From positions 1-15,111 of the forward strand of contig CAJOPM010000092.1 of the NCBI GenBank assembly GCA_905236225.1: a stretch of DNA of 15,111 nucleotides, read 5' to 3'. Within the stretch, counting starts at the first letter, position 1. Each line of letters opens with the position of its first letter. A program made the translations under genes and the position numbers. This document shows positions 6,790 through 13,718 of this stretch, one piece after another. The notes under the pieces are model-generated. The model saw only the letters and a list, made by a program, of their open reading frames with translations, searched no databases and was not told the DNA's origin. Source of the stretch: an uncultured Eubacterium sp. (GTDB taxonomy: Bacteria > Bacillota > Clostridia > Lachnospirales > Lachnospiraceae).

Positions 6790-7416
6790 ATGGCAATAGA
6801 TTCTTTGGATCAACTTAATGTGATGCATTTAGACGTTCTTACAGAGATTGGCAATATCGGATCCGGGAATGCGGCTACCGCCCTTGCAACTCTTCTGAAC
6901 AAGGTTGTTGATATAGAGATACCTAGAATTTTCATACTTGATTATGATAAAGCTACCGAGATTCTTGGCGGCAAGGATTTAGAGGCTATGGAGATTTCTA
7001 TAGATTTTGAAGGTGACCTTAACGGAAGGATGCTTCAGGTTCTCGAGAAAGATTTCGCCAACTCGCTCATTAACACTTTTTATGCCAGAGAACTTGATGA
7101 TCTTAACGAACTTAACGAAATGGATTATTCGGTTCTTCAAGAGACAGGCAATATCACCACTGCCGCTTATGTGAACTCTATAGCACTTATGACCAGTACC
7201 TATATCAACATTTCACCTCCGACGGTGAAGGTCGATACAGTCGGCAATATGCTTACTCAAGCTTATGAGACACTTGCCAATGCCGGCAACAAGGTATTAT
7301 ATATCGACGAGCACCTTATTATTCAAGGTACAGCTATAAAGAGCAGCATGGTTATGCTTTTAGAGCTTGGATCTTGCGAGCTTCTCTTTAATAAGCTCGG
7401 AATTTCCATTGATTAG
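6790..7416 (+). CDS. cheC: CheY-P phosphatase CheC
   Basis: CheC dephosphorylates the chemotaxis regulator CheY-P and, in Bacillus-type systems, binds the receptor deamidase CheD. The 208 residues equal the usual CheC length. Both duplicated active-site motifs of the family (E-x2-N-x22-P) are intact: ExxN at Glu19-Asn22 with Pro45, and Glu118-Asn121 with Pro143/144. Having both motifs separates CheC from CheX and from the single-site relatives. The start is the ATG at 6790, preceded by AGGAGG at 6778-6783 with a 6-base gap. An upstream ATG at 6772 overlaps that ribosome site and is rejected. It is monocistronic here, not beside cheD or other chemotaxis genes, and is divergent from valS. It implies a motile cell. 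Confidence 0.92.
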   Translation: MAIDSLDQLNVMHLDVLTEIGNIGSGNAATALATLLNKVVDIEIPRIFILDYDKATEILGGKDLEAMEISIDFEGDLNGRMLQVLEKDFANSLINTFYARELDDLNELNEMDYSVLQETGNITTAAYVNSIALMTSTYINISPPTVKVDTVGNMLTQAYETLANAGNKVLYIDEHLIIQGTAIKSSMVMLLELGSCELLFNKLGISID

Positions 7417-7455
7417 ACAACCAAAATTTTTATTTTTTTCATTTTTATATCCTTA

Positions 7456-7491
7456 CAAAAACGCAGGTACGAATTCGTACCTGCGTTCTTG
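7456..7491. terminator. Bidirectional terminator between cheC and the FliD-like gene
   Basis: The 26-base perfect palindrome at 7461-7486 (arm ACGCAGGTACGAA) is extended by further A-T pairing with one mismatch to 7456-7491. Rightward it is followed by TTCTTGT, leftward by TTTTTGT. The cheC stop is 40 bases to its left and the stop of the converging gene about 40 bases to its right, so it can serve both. Confidence 0.85.
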
Positions 7492-7530
7492 TATAAAGGA
7501 GAAAGAGAAAGAAAAACAAAAAGTAAAATC

Positions 7531-8070
7531 TTATAATTTCAAATCAATCAAACTATTATAATTGTAAGCTTCCTGCGCCATCTTTCCAACGTATTTTTTA
7601 AGTTCGCTTCCAAATTTACTCTTAGAGGAAAACAGATCTTTCAGCTGATCTATATCTGTATTTGAAAACCTGGTCTTATTAAACTCAAGCGCTCCGCCAT
7701 CGGATTTGCTAAGACCCATTTTATCGAGTTCATCTTTATATTTATTAAGAAGGCTGTCGACCTTTTTTTGAAGCTTTGAAAATTCCTGTGAGTTCTTGTT
7801 ATGTGTGGACTCTATCATGTTGTTATAGGTATTTACCAAAGCAGATACTTCTACAAGAGAATTCTTATCGTCTTTATTAAGGCTATTATCTATTTGCTTG
7901 ACTGCTTTTTTCAAAGCTATCGTATCAGCCAGAGCCAAACTGCTGTCACTTTTAGACGCACGTCCACCGGCTGTAGTGCTCCTAAGAGTTCTGTCATCAG
8001 AGTAAAACATCCTCATAAAATAATCCGTTTTGTAATTTGTAGGTCCGGTTATTGATAAAAATGATGACAT
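7531..8070 (-). CDS. Small protein resembling the C-terminal region of flagellar cap protein FliD
   Basis: The 179-residue product has no signal peptide or membrane segment. Residues about 73-170 follow the FliD C-terminal pattern: the helix VSALVNTYNNMIES (75-88), heptad-like helices (95-117), then MGLSKSDGGALEFNKTRF (118-135), like the FliD 'iGi...dG.L.lD..kl' turn, then IDQLKDLFSS and a final helix. Full FliD proteins exceed 400 residues, so this would be a stand-alone cap-like tail. Residues 1-45 (Ser/Thr/Arg-rich, probably disordered) are unlike FliD. The ATG has AGGAGG at 8076-8081, 5 bases away. A TTGACA-like -35 lies at 8113-8118, but I find no clean -10. Its position facing cheC fits a motility role. 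The assignment is inference from pattern, not a firm family match; a coiled-coil protein of other function is possible. Confidence 0.75.
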   Translation of the reverse strand: MSSFLSITGPTNYKTDYFMRMFYSDDRTLRSTTAGGRASKSDSSLALADTIALKKAVKQIDNSLNKDDKNSLVEVSALVNTYNNMIESTHNKNSQEFSKLQKKVDSLLNKYKDELDKMGLSKSDGGALEFNKTRFSNTDIDQLKDLFSSKSKFGSELKKYVGKMAQEAYNYNSLIDLKL

Positions 8071-8130
8071 CTAAGCCTCCTTTTGTTGCCGGGATTAGCT
8101 CTAAAACACTAATGTCAAATAAAGAATAAA

Positions 8131-8160
8131 AACATCAGATGAACTATCTCATCTGATGTT
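8131..8160 (-). terminator. Rho-independent terminator of the surface-protein operon
   Basis: AACATCAGATGA (8131-8142) pairs perfectly with TCATCTGATGTT (8149-8160) around a 6-base loop. Reading leftward it is followed by a TTTTTATTCTTTATTT tract. It starts 12 bases past the stop of the beta-helix gene. Confidence 0.92.
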
Positions 8161-8172
8161 AATATCGTCTTA

Positions 8173-10644
8173 TTATCTGTATTTCTTAACCGTCATATGT
8201 CCTTTAACCTTCTTGTCGGCCTTAATCTTAGCCTTTATAACGGATGTATATCCGCCATAAACCGTTATATCTCCTATTTTGTAATATGCTCTCACTCGAA
8301 CATAGACAGTATCTGATACGCTTCCAAGCTTAGTCAGCGCAACTGATGTATTGTTTGTGGTAAAAGTCTTTGCATCCGTCATAGAGCTTGTTTTGGAATA
8401 ACTTACCTCATATCCGTCAGCCTCCTCAAGCTCATCCCAGCTTACGAGGTATTTTCTAAGCTTTGTAACCTTGAATTTCTTTTTTATAATCGTTTTTTTC
8501 TTAATTTTTTTAATTAGTTTTTTAGATAGTATCTTATCCTTTGTGCTCTTGGAAAATCCGCTAATGCCAAGCGAAGTCTTATAAAGCGTGCTTGAAGATT
8601 TGCCAACTACGGCAATTCCGTTATATTTGTTTCCGGTAAGCTTATTGGATGAGACACTTGCCTTGACTCCGGATTTAAGCTTTATTGCATCATCCGATCC
8701 GCTAATCTTATTTTGCTTTATCTCTGCAGCTGCATTTGCAACGTATATTCCATCCGATGAATTATTTCCCTTTACCGTATTAGATGATACATAAATCACA
8801 TACTTTTTAGACATCTCTCCAACATTTACCGCTGTTGCATAAGATGACTTTAAACTGTTGGATTTTAAGCTTATGGTGCTTTTTACGTTTTTAATATACA
8901 ACGCACTGCCCCATTTAGCCGACACTGTGTTAGTGGATACCGAAGAGCATTTAGAACTGGTCGTAATTGCGATTCCGTGCCGTCCTACAGAGCTTATCTT
9001 GTTCTTATAAATGCTTCCGCTAACCTTTGATCCGTCTTTTATATAGATACCGCTTAGATCTCCCGACTTAATGGTATTTGATGAAATATTGCCGCTTATG
9101 GTGCTTGAGTCCATAACTAAAATGCCATAAGAGTCAAAATTCTTGAGTTTATTTGAGCTTATCGATTTTACCGAAGATGAATCTCTTACCAAAACGGCAG
9201 ATGAGTCAAAACCAGATACGGTATTTGATGTTATGGATACGCTCTTAGATGCACTATCAACTCTGATTCCGCTATATGTCTTAGAGCAATAGCCGCTTGG
9301 AGACATAACTATCTTGTTAGAGGATACCGTAACATTACGTCCGTTAGATATGCGCACTCCGTAGCCTGCGGTTGTAATTTTATTTCCGGTAATAGTCACG
9401 CCACTTACAGGATAGTTGCCCGAAGAGATTAATATTCCGTCAGTTCCGTAAAATGATGATTCAAGTTCGTATCCCTTTACCTTGATCGCCGCCATGTCTC
9501 CTACGACTTCATTTTTAAAGTATTTAACCGTGATTTTGTTATTCTTGATATTGATATTAAGATTTGAAAGCGTCTGTCCATAAAACGGCACCTCTCCATC
9601 AAATGAAGATGAGAACCACCCTGCCGAGCTGATATTCTTCATATGCTGAATAAGCACGCCGGCTCCGCAGTTGGTCATAGTATTTCCTGTAATATCGCAG
9701 TTTGCATAATTAAGAGTCTTGACGCATTCTTCCTCAATATTTTTAAAAGTATTATTGGTAATCGTAACTCCTGTTATATAGGAGCCTACCAGCACAGAAT
9801 GTGATCCGATGGCACAAGGCATATTCATAAATGTGCATCCGTCTATAACCACATTTTTTAATTCTGTACCGTCGTTATATACGGCAGAGAGCGCTCCTGA
9901 AGAGCAGGATACATCAAGCTGAAGAGCTTCCTGCTGCTCTGTATAAGAGCCTATTCTGTCTAAATCCCTAAAGGTGCAGTTTAATACATTGAATCCGTCT
10001 ACCGCTGCAACTTCGAGCATATGCTTACTTTCACCGGCATAAAATACACATCCGTTTAATGTAATATTCTTACCGTGTCCGGCAACCATGATTCCACTTT
10101 TGTTTTCATTACCGTAAAATGTGCCTCCAATAATTGTCGCATTCTCAATGCCGCCGTATCCGGCTGCCTGTTCTGAATTGAGCTCACTTGGAGACAACGT
10201 ATAGATCAGGTATCCTTTTTTGATTTTGCCGTTTAACACTACGCCGCTGCTAAGATCAAGCGTAACATTTGAATACAGGCAAATTGCCTCTTCTAAATAA
10301 TAACTTCCTGCAGGTACTACCACCCTATAGGTTACGTTTTCGGATGCAAGGCATGATGCATTATATATTGCCTCGTTAATATCAGCTCCGACATTGCCCC
10401 CGTCCGTAAGCGATATATTTACCACAACTTCCGTATTTTGCGATGCAGTATCTTCGGTGGTATCTTTTGCAGAATCTTCATTAGTATCTTCGGATACGCT
10501 CTCATCTTCAGATTGAGTACTGCCGTGTGTCTCATCAGAAGATACTGTATCCTCAGTATCACAATAAGCGGCAAGTGGCTGAGTAATCAGCCCTGCCGCT
10601 ATAATCAACGCTATTATTGTCCTTCTAAAAAACTTCCCGCACAT
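8173..10644 (-). CDS. Secreted right-handed beta-helix protein with C-terminal fibronectin-like domain
   Basis: The 823-residue product begins with a signal peptide (basic FRR, hydrophobic 9-25, likely cut near Ala25-Ala26). An acidic Ser/Thr/Glu/Asp-rich linker follows (30-72). A pectin-lyase-like start (GADINEAIYNAS, VVVPAGSYYL, NVTLDLSSGVVL; 86-138) leads into about 550 residues of parallel beta-helix coils with recurring units such as ITGNKI, VSSNKI, ISSNTI and SGIYIKDGS. Then comes a very Lys-rich stretch (about 700-728) and a fibronectin-III-like domain (730-810; SWDELEEADGYEVSY ... YVRVRAYY). I see no clear GH28 or lyase catalytic set, so it could be a carbohydrate-active enzyme, an adhesin or a surface scaffold. 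There is no LPXTG or SLH anchor; the Lys-rich part may bind wall polymers. The ATG has AAGGAAG 5 bases upstream. It starts 20 bases after the autolysin stop and is co-transcribed with it. Confidence 0.88.
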   Translation of the reverse strand: MCGKFFRRTIIALIIAAGLITQPLAAYCDTEDTVSSDETHGSTQSEDESVSEDTNEDSAKDTTEDTASQNTEVVVNISLTDGGNVGADINEAIYNASCLASENVTYRVVVPAGSYYLEEAICLYSNVTLDLSSGVVLNGKIKKGYLIYTLSPSELNSEQAAGYGGIENATIIGGTFYGNENKSGIMVAGHGKNITLNGCVFYAGESKHMLEVAAVDGFNVLNCTFRDLDRIGSYTEQQEALQLDVSCSSGALSAVYNDGTELKNVVIDGCTFMNMPCAIGSHSVLVGSYITGVTITNNTFKNIEEECVKTLNYANCDITGNTMTNCGAGVLIQHMKNISSAGWFSSSFDGEVPFYGQTLSNLNINIKNNKITVKYFKNEVVGDMAAIKVKGYELESSFYGTDGILISSGNYPVSGVTITGNKITTAGYGVRISNGRNVTVSSNKIVMSPSGYCSKTYSGIRVDSASKSVSITSNTVSGFDSSAVLVRDSSSVKSISSNKLKNFDSYGILVMDSSTISGNISSNTIKSGDLSGIYIKDGSKVSGSIYKNKISSVGRHGIAITTSSKCSSVSTNTVSAKWGSALYIKNVKSTISLKSNSLKSSYATAVNVGEMSKKYVIYVSSNTVKGNNSSDGIYVANAAAEIKQNKISGSDDAIKLKSGVKASVSSNKLTGNKYNGIAVVGKSSSTLYKTSLGISGFSKSTKDKILSKKLIKKIKKKTIIKKKFKVTKLRKYLVSWDELEEADGYEVSYSKTSSMTDAKTFTTNNTSVALTKLGSVSDTVYVRVRAYYKIGDITVYGGYTSVIKAKIKADKKVKGHMTVKKYR

Positions 10645-10664
10645 ATTAGCTTCCTTATTATAAT

Positions 10665-12554
10665 TTATTTACACATTGCTTTTATTGCTGTAAGAAGGGT
10701 TGTGCCATAACGAGTATTTGTCGCCCACCCGACACCACTGGGATTATTGGGTATCGAAAGGTATTCTATATATTTGGCGCTTCCTCTACTCACATAGCTG
10801 AATCTGCCGTCTACAACTTCATTAACAAGGGCTTTTTTATTGCCATACGCCTTAAGGTGCTGAACCTGTGCCCTGATTCCGGTCTGAACATCAGCAAATG
10901 TCGCTACTGTTGATTTTGAACCCGCCACAGCTCCAAGCCCTCCGAAGTTGCACTGCTTCGCTTTTACCGACCCTCCAAATTTTAAGAATCCCGTTTCACA
11001 GCAAATCTGCGCAAATACAACCTCACTTCTTACGCCCTCAGCCGTAGCCTCATCGTAAACTATCTTACAGAATTTTTTAAGAGTCGCTGCTCCGTATTTT
11101 TTGTATGTGGATTTCGGATATGTGGCGCCGCTGTTTTTAAAATAAGCGACCATGTCATCAACCGTAGCATTGGACTCGCCTATGACCGTATAAAATCCGC
11201 CAATCTCCAACCACGAATCAGACGCTTTACTCTTAACAGTCTTACCGAGTTGTTTATCATATGCTCTTATCTTATAGTAGCGAATTTGACCGTCCGCAAG
11301 CGTTTTATCGTTGTATTTGAGTTTATCGGCCGAATTAATCTTTTTGATTCTGGTGTAAGTGCCGTCCCTGGTATCGGATGCATATATAATGTATCCGGTA
11401 GCACCTTCGACTTTATCCCATTTTAATTTAATTCCGTTACTTGCAAGATTAGTTCCTGTAATAACGGGTATGCTCATAACATCGACACTCTGGGCCGCTG
11501 AAGCCTTACTCTTTACGGCGTTTCCATCAGCGTCATTTACATATGCCTTAACCTTGTAGTAGTATGTCGCAGCGCTTGATACTGAAGCATCTGTATAAGA
11601 ATTGGTAGTCTGTGATTTAATCTTTTTGATTTTCTTAAATCCACTACTCTTAGATGTACTTCTGTAAACAATATAACCATCTGCGCCCGAAATCTTATCC
11701 CAAGCGATCTTAACTTTGGGCGTATTGGTAGCATAAAGCGTAGATATTACAGGCGCTTGGGGTGCACTGACCGAAGTAGTAACCGCAGCCTTTGTAAGAC
11801 CCAGTGCATCTACTATGCCATTTGCATCGGCTACGCCTAAGCTTTTAAGTTTAGCGTTTGTTGAAAGATATTTGCTAACGTCAGATGTATTTGACTGGAA
11901 ACAATGCTCTATGATAATTCCCGCAATCGAATAATCCTTTGCCCACCTGATTACGCCATAATAATCTTTTGGCGTACCGTCGTCAAACTTGTATACTAAA
12001 GAATCCCGGGTAGAGATGCCCCTTTTCTTAAGTCCAAGCGCGGCCAGCTTATCTTCGATGGCACCGGCTAAAGTCTTGCCCTTAGCTGAGACGGCAGCAT
12101 TGCCGTTAGTATTAGGGTAAAATACTTCTGCTCCGTTAGCGCCCACGCTGGAATTCTCATTTAAATGAAACGATACATAATAATCAGCTTTTACAGATGC
12201 CGCATAGTCAACCCTGGCACTGTTGCATTGACCGCTCGTCGTGCCCTTGTGAGGACACGCTGCCGATTCTCTGCTCATGTAGACCTCAACACCTTCATAC
12301 TGCAAAAGTTCTTCCTTGCAATAATTTGCAATCTTAAGCGCAAGCGCAGATTCCGATAATGAGTTTGCCGTAGAACCTTCATGCGTCGAGTCATGTCCCG
12401 GGTCTAAGACTATAACAGTCTTTGACGCAGAATCAGACTTTGTTGCCGCCTTTACGGCGACATGTTCATAGGTAGCATTTGCAAACACAATGCCAAACAT
12501 AAGCATCATGATTACAACACTTGATAATACCCTCTTAAACATATTTAGTTTCAT
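10665..12554 (-). CDS. Bifunctional secreted autolysin: N-acetylmuramoyl-L-alanine amidase plus glucosaminidase
   Basis: The 629-residue product has a signal peptide (hydrophobic 10-27, likely cut near the Ala-Ala at 36-37). Residues 46-250 are an Amidase_3 zinc domain: LDPGHD (His54), Glu68, SFHLNEN (His130) as probable zinc ligands, and catalytic Glu216 in IIIEHCFQSN. Two fibronectin-III-like domains follow (about 268-360 and 362-450), each with WDKxxGAxGYIxY and YYKxxAY. The C-terminus (about 460-629) is a glucosaminidase-like domain with AQICCETGFLKFGG (Glu520 the likely catalytic acid), CNFGGLGA and FSYVSRG. It would cut both the peptide-glycan amide and the glycan chain of peptidoglycan, as staphylococcal Atl does with other domains. 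The ATG has GGGAG 7 bases upstream. It lies 81 bases after arcC, with no clear terminator between them, and 20 bases before the beta-helix gene. Confidence 0.9.
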   Translation of the reverse strand: MKLNMFKRVLSSVVIMMLMFGIVFANATYEHVAVKAATKSDSASKTVIVLDPGHDSTHEGSTANSLSESALALKIANYCKEELLQYEGVEVYMSRESAACPHKGTTSGQCNSARVDYAASVKADYYVSFHLNENSSVGANGAEVFYPNTNGNAAVSAKGKTLAGAIEDKLAALGLKKRGISTRDSLVYKFDDGTPKDYYGVIRWAKDYSIAGIIIEHCFQSNTSDVSKYLSTNAKLKSLGVADANGIVDALGLTKAAVTTSVSAPQAPVISTLYATNTPKVKIAWDKISGADGYIVYRSTSKSSGFKKIKKIKSQTTNSYTDASVSSAATYYYKVKAYVNDADGNAVKSKASAAQSVDVMSIPVITGTNLASNGIKLKWDKVEGATGYIIYASDTRDGTYTRIKKINSADKLKYNDKTLADGQIRYYKIRAYDKQLGKTVKSKASDSWLEIGGFYTVIGESNATVDDMVAYFKNSGATYPKSTYKKYGAATLKKFCKIVYDEATAEGVRSEVVFAQICCETGFLKFGGSVKAKQCNFGGLGAVAGSKSTVATFADVQTGIRAQVQHLKAYGNKKALVNEVVDGRFSYVSRGSAKYIEYLSIPNNPSGVGWATNTRYGTTLLTAIKAMCK

Positions 12555-12568
12555 ACAATTTCTCCCAT

Positions 12569-12586
12569 ATGAGCTACCTGGCTCAT
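12569..12586 (-). promoter_or_regulatory. Small hairpin just upstream of the autolysin ribosome site
   Basis: ATGAGC (12569-12574) and GCTCAT (12581-12586) form a 6-bp stem with a 6-base loop, a few bases before GGGAG. No T run follows on the leftward strand, so it is not a terminator. A weak TTGAAT/TATTCT pair with a short 15-base spacer (12590-12616) precedes it and may be a secondary promoter. Confidence 0.3.
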
Positions 12587-12635
12587 TTAAGAATAGAACA
12601 CTTGTTACTAATTCAAGTCTCGCTCCCTAATCGGC

Positions 12636-13565
12636 TTATTTAACTATGGTGGTACCGGCGTCGCCCTCAAGAGCATCTATCGCCTTTGCCATATTGGTGA
12701 TTATGACCTTTCTGATTGCCGAATCACCTATAAACTGCAATCCGGCTTCTATCTTAGGCAGCATGGTTCCCTTTTCAAACTGCCCCTCCCCTATGTACCT
12801 TTCGGCTTCGGATTTTTTCATAGTATCAATGGCCGTCTCCCTGTTTGTGCCATAATCTATGCAAACCTTTTCATTAAGGGTAAGCATCATAAATGTATCA
12901 GCGTCAAGCTCGTCGGCAAGTACGCCTGCTGCAAGATCCTTTTCAATTACAGCGCTTGCTCCCTTTAACCTGTTGTCCTGTTTTAGAACCGGTATTCCGC
13001 CTCCGCCACAGGCTATTACAACCTGATTATCATTAATCAGCGCTCTTATTGCGTCAATCTCCACTATATCAATCGGCTTGGGCGCTGCCACTATACGGCG
13101 ATATCCACCTTCTTGCGCAACTACGTGATTACCCTTCTTTTCTTCAAGCTCCGCATCCTCTTTGTTCATAAGTCTGCCGATAATCTTGGTAGGTTCATAA
13201 AATGCATCATCATATGGATCTACCACGACCTGAGTAAGTATAGTCGATACCGTCTTATAAATGCCTCTTGCTATAAGCTCGGTCCTGATTGCATTTTGAA
13301 GATCATAGCCTATATATCCCTGACTCATCGCCGAGCATACGCTTGTAGGCGCAACCGTATATTCAGGATAGAGCCTGCAAAATTCCGACATCGCAGTATG
13401 TATCATACCAACCTGCGGTCCGTTACTGTGTGTAACGGCTACCTGAAAGCCTCTCTCAACGAAATCGGCAATAGTCTTAGCTGCACTGCGCGTAGCCAAC
13501 TGCTGCTCCGGAAGCGTGGTTCCGAGTGCATCATGTCCTAACGCTATTACAATTCTGTTCTTCAT
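12636..13565 (-). CDS. arcC: Carbamate kinase
   Basis: Transfers phosphate from carbamoyl phosphate to ADP, giving ATP, CO2 and ammonia; this is the energy-yielding last step of arginine, agmatine or ureide breakdown. The 309 residues match the amino-acid kinase family. Visible landmarks are the N-terminal loop IALGHDALG, THSNGPQVGMIHTAM, SAMSQGYIGYDLQNA, VLTQVVVDPYDDAF, the PKPIDIVE block, ACGGGGIPV, the IEKDLAA nucleotide region, and KGTMLPKIEA with a C-terminal GTTIVK. The first loop reads GHD where the classic enzyme has GGN. The start is the ATG at 13565, with AGAGG 7 bases upstream; the frame stays open to 13607, but those 14 residues are unlike the family. No arginine deiminase or ornithine carbamoyltransferase gene is beside it, so the carbamoyl phosphate source lies elsewhere. 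Confidence 0.94.
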   Translation of the reverse strand: MKNRIVIALGHDALGTTLPEQQLATRSAAKTIADFVERGFQVAVTHSNGPQVGMIHTAMSEFCRLYPEYTVAPTSVCSAMSQGYIGYDLQNAIRTELIARGIYKTVSTILTQVVVDPYDDAFYEPTKIIGRLMNKEDAELEEKKGNHVVAQEGGYRRIVAAPKPIDIVEIDAIRALINDNQVVIACGGGGIPVLKQDNRLKGASAVIEKDLAAGVLADELDADTFMMLTLNEKVCIDYGTNRETAIDTMKKSEAERYIGEGQFEKGTMLPKIEAGLQFIGDSAIRKVIITNMAKAIDALEGDAGTTIVK

Positions 13566-13591
13566 ATGATATCCTCTGTCCGTAAAATAAG

Positions 13592-13625
13592 TTAACAGGC
13601 AAATCAATTCTGATTTGCTTGTTAA
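13592..13625 (-). promoter_or_regulatory. Candidate attenuator hairpin in the arcC leader
   Basis: TTAACA-G-GCAAATCA (13592-13606) pairs with TGATTTGC-T-TGTTAA (13611-13625): 14 of 15 positions on the transcribed strand, with one A-C mismatch, around a 4-base loop. On the leftward transcript it is followed by CTTATTTTA, like an intrinsic terminator. It lies between the promoter (13657-13686) and the ribosome site, so it would stop transcription before arcC unless overridden. A protein operator is the alternative. Confidence 0.5.
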
Positions 13626-13656
13626 GTCTGCTAAAAAAGTATAAAAACTCGATAAT

Positions 13657-13686
13657 ATTCTAGCACATTCGTCGCCTAAAAATCAA
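13657..13686 (-). promoter_or_regulatory. Promoter of arcC, with an inverted repeat over the -35
   Basis: Reading leftward, TTGATT (13681-13686), an 18-base spacer and TAGAAT (13657-13662), preceded by TGC as an extended -10, make a plausible SigA promoter. The -35 lies inside the loop of a 7-bp inverted repeat, GCCTAAA (13674-13680) and TTTAGGC (13691-13697). This repeat could be a regulator site or the weak terminator of the upstream sulfotransferase gene, although no T run follows. Confidence 0.55.
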
Positions 13687-13718
13687 CGTATTTAGGCTAT
13701 TTTGCTATCATTTGTTCA

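Noticed and set aside
6615..6790. T-box riboswitch ahead of valS
   Set aside because: The promoter lies too close to the gene, and no T-box motif or long leader is present.
7367..7561. Plus-strand open frame overlapping the end of cheC
   Set aside because: It has no ribosome site, a non-ATG start inside cheC, and runs through the bidirectional terminator.
8588..8794. Plus-strand open frames opposite the beta-helix gene and the autolysin gene
   Set aside because: They are antisense by-products of repetitive Ser/Lys-rich coding sequence, with no ribosome sites.
12555..12635. Terminator after arcC
   Set aside because: Only weak stems (ACTTG/CAAGT and ATGAGC/GCTCAT) without T runs are present, so read-through into the autolysin gene is more likely.
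13566..13607. Longer carbamate kinase starting at 13607
   Set aside because: The extra 14 residues are unlike the family, and their codons overlap the leader hairpin and ribosome site.
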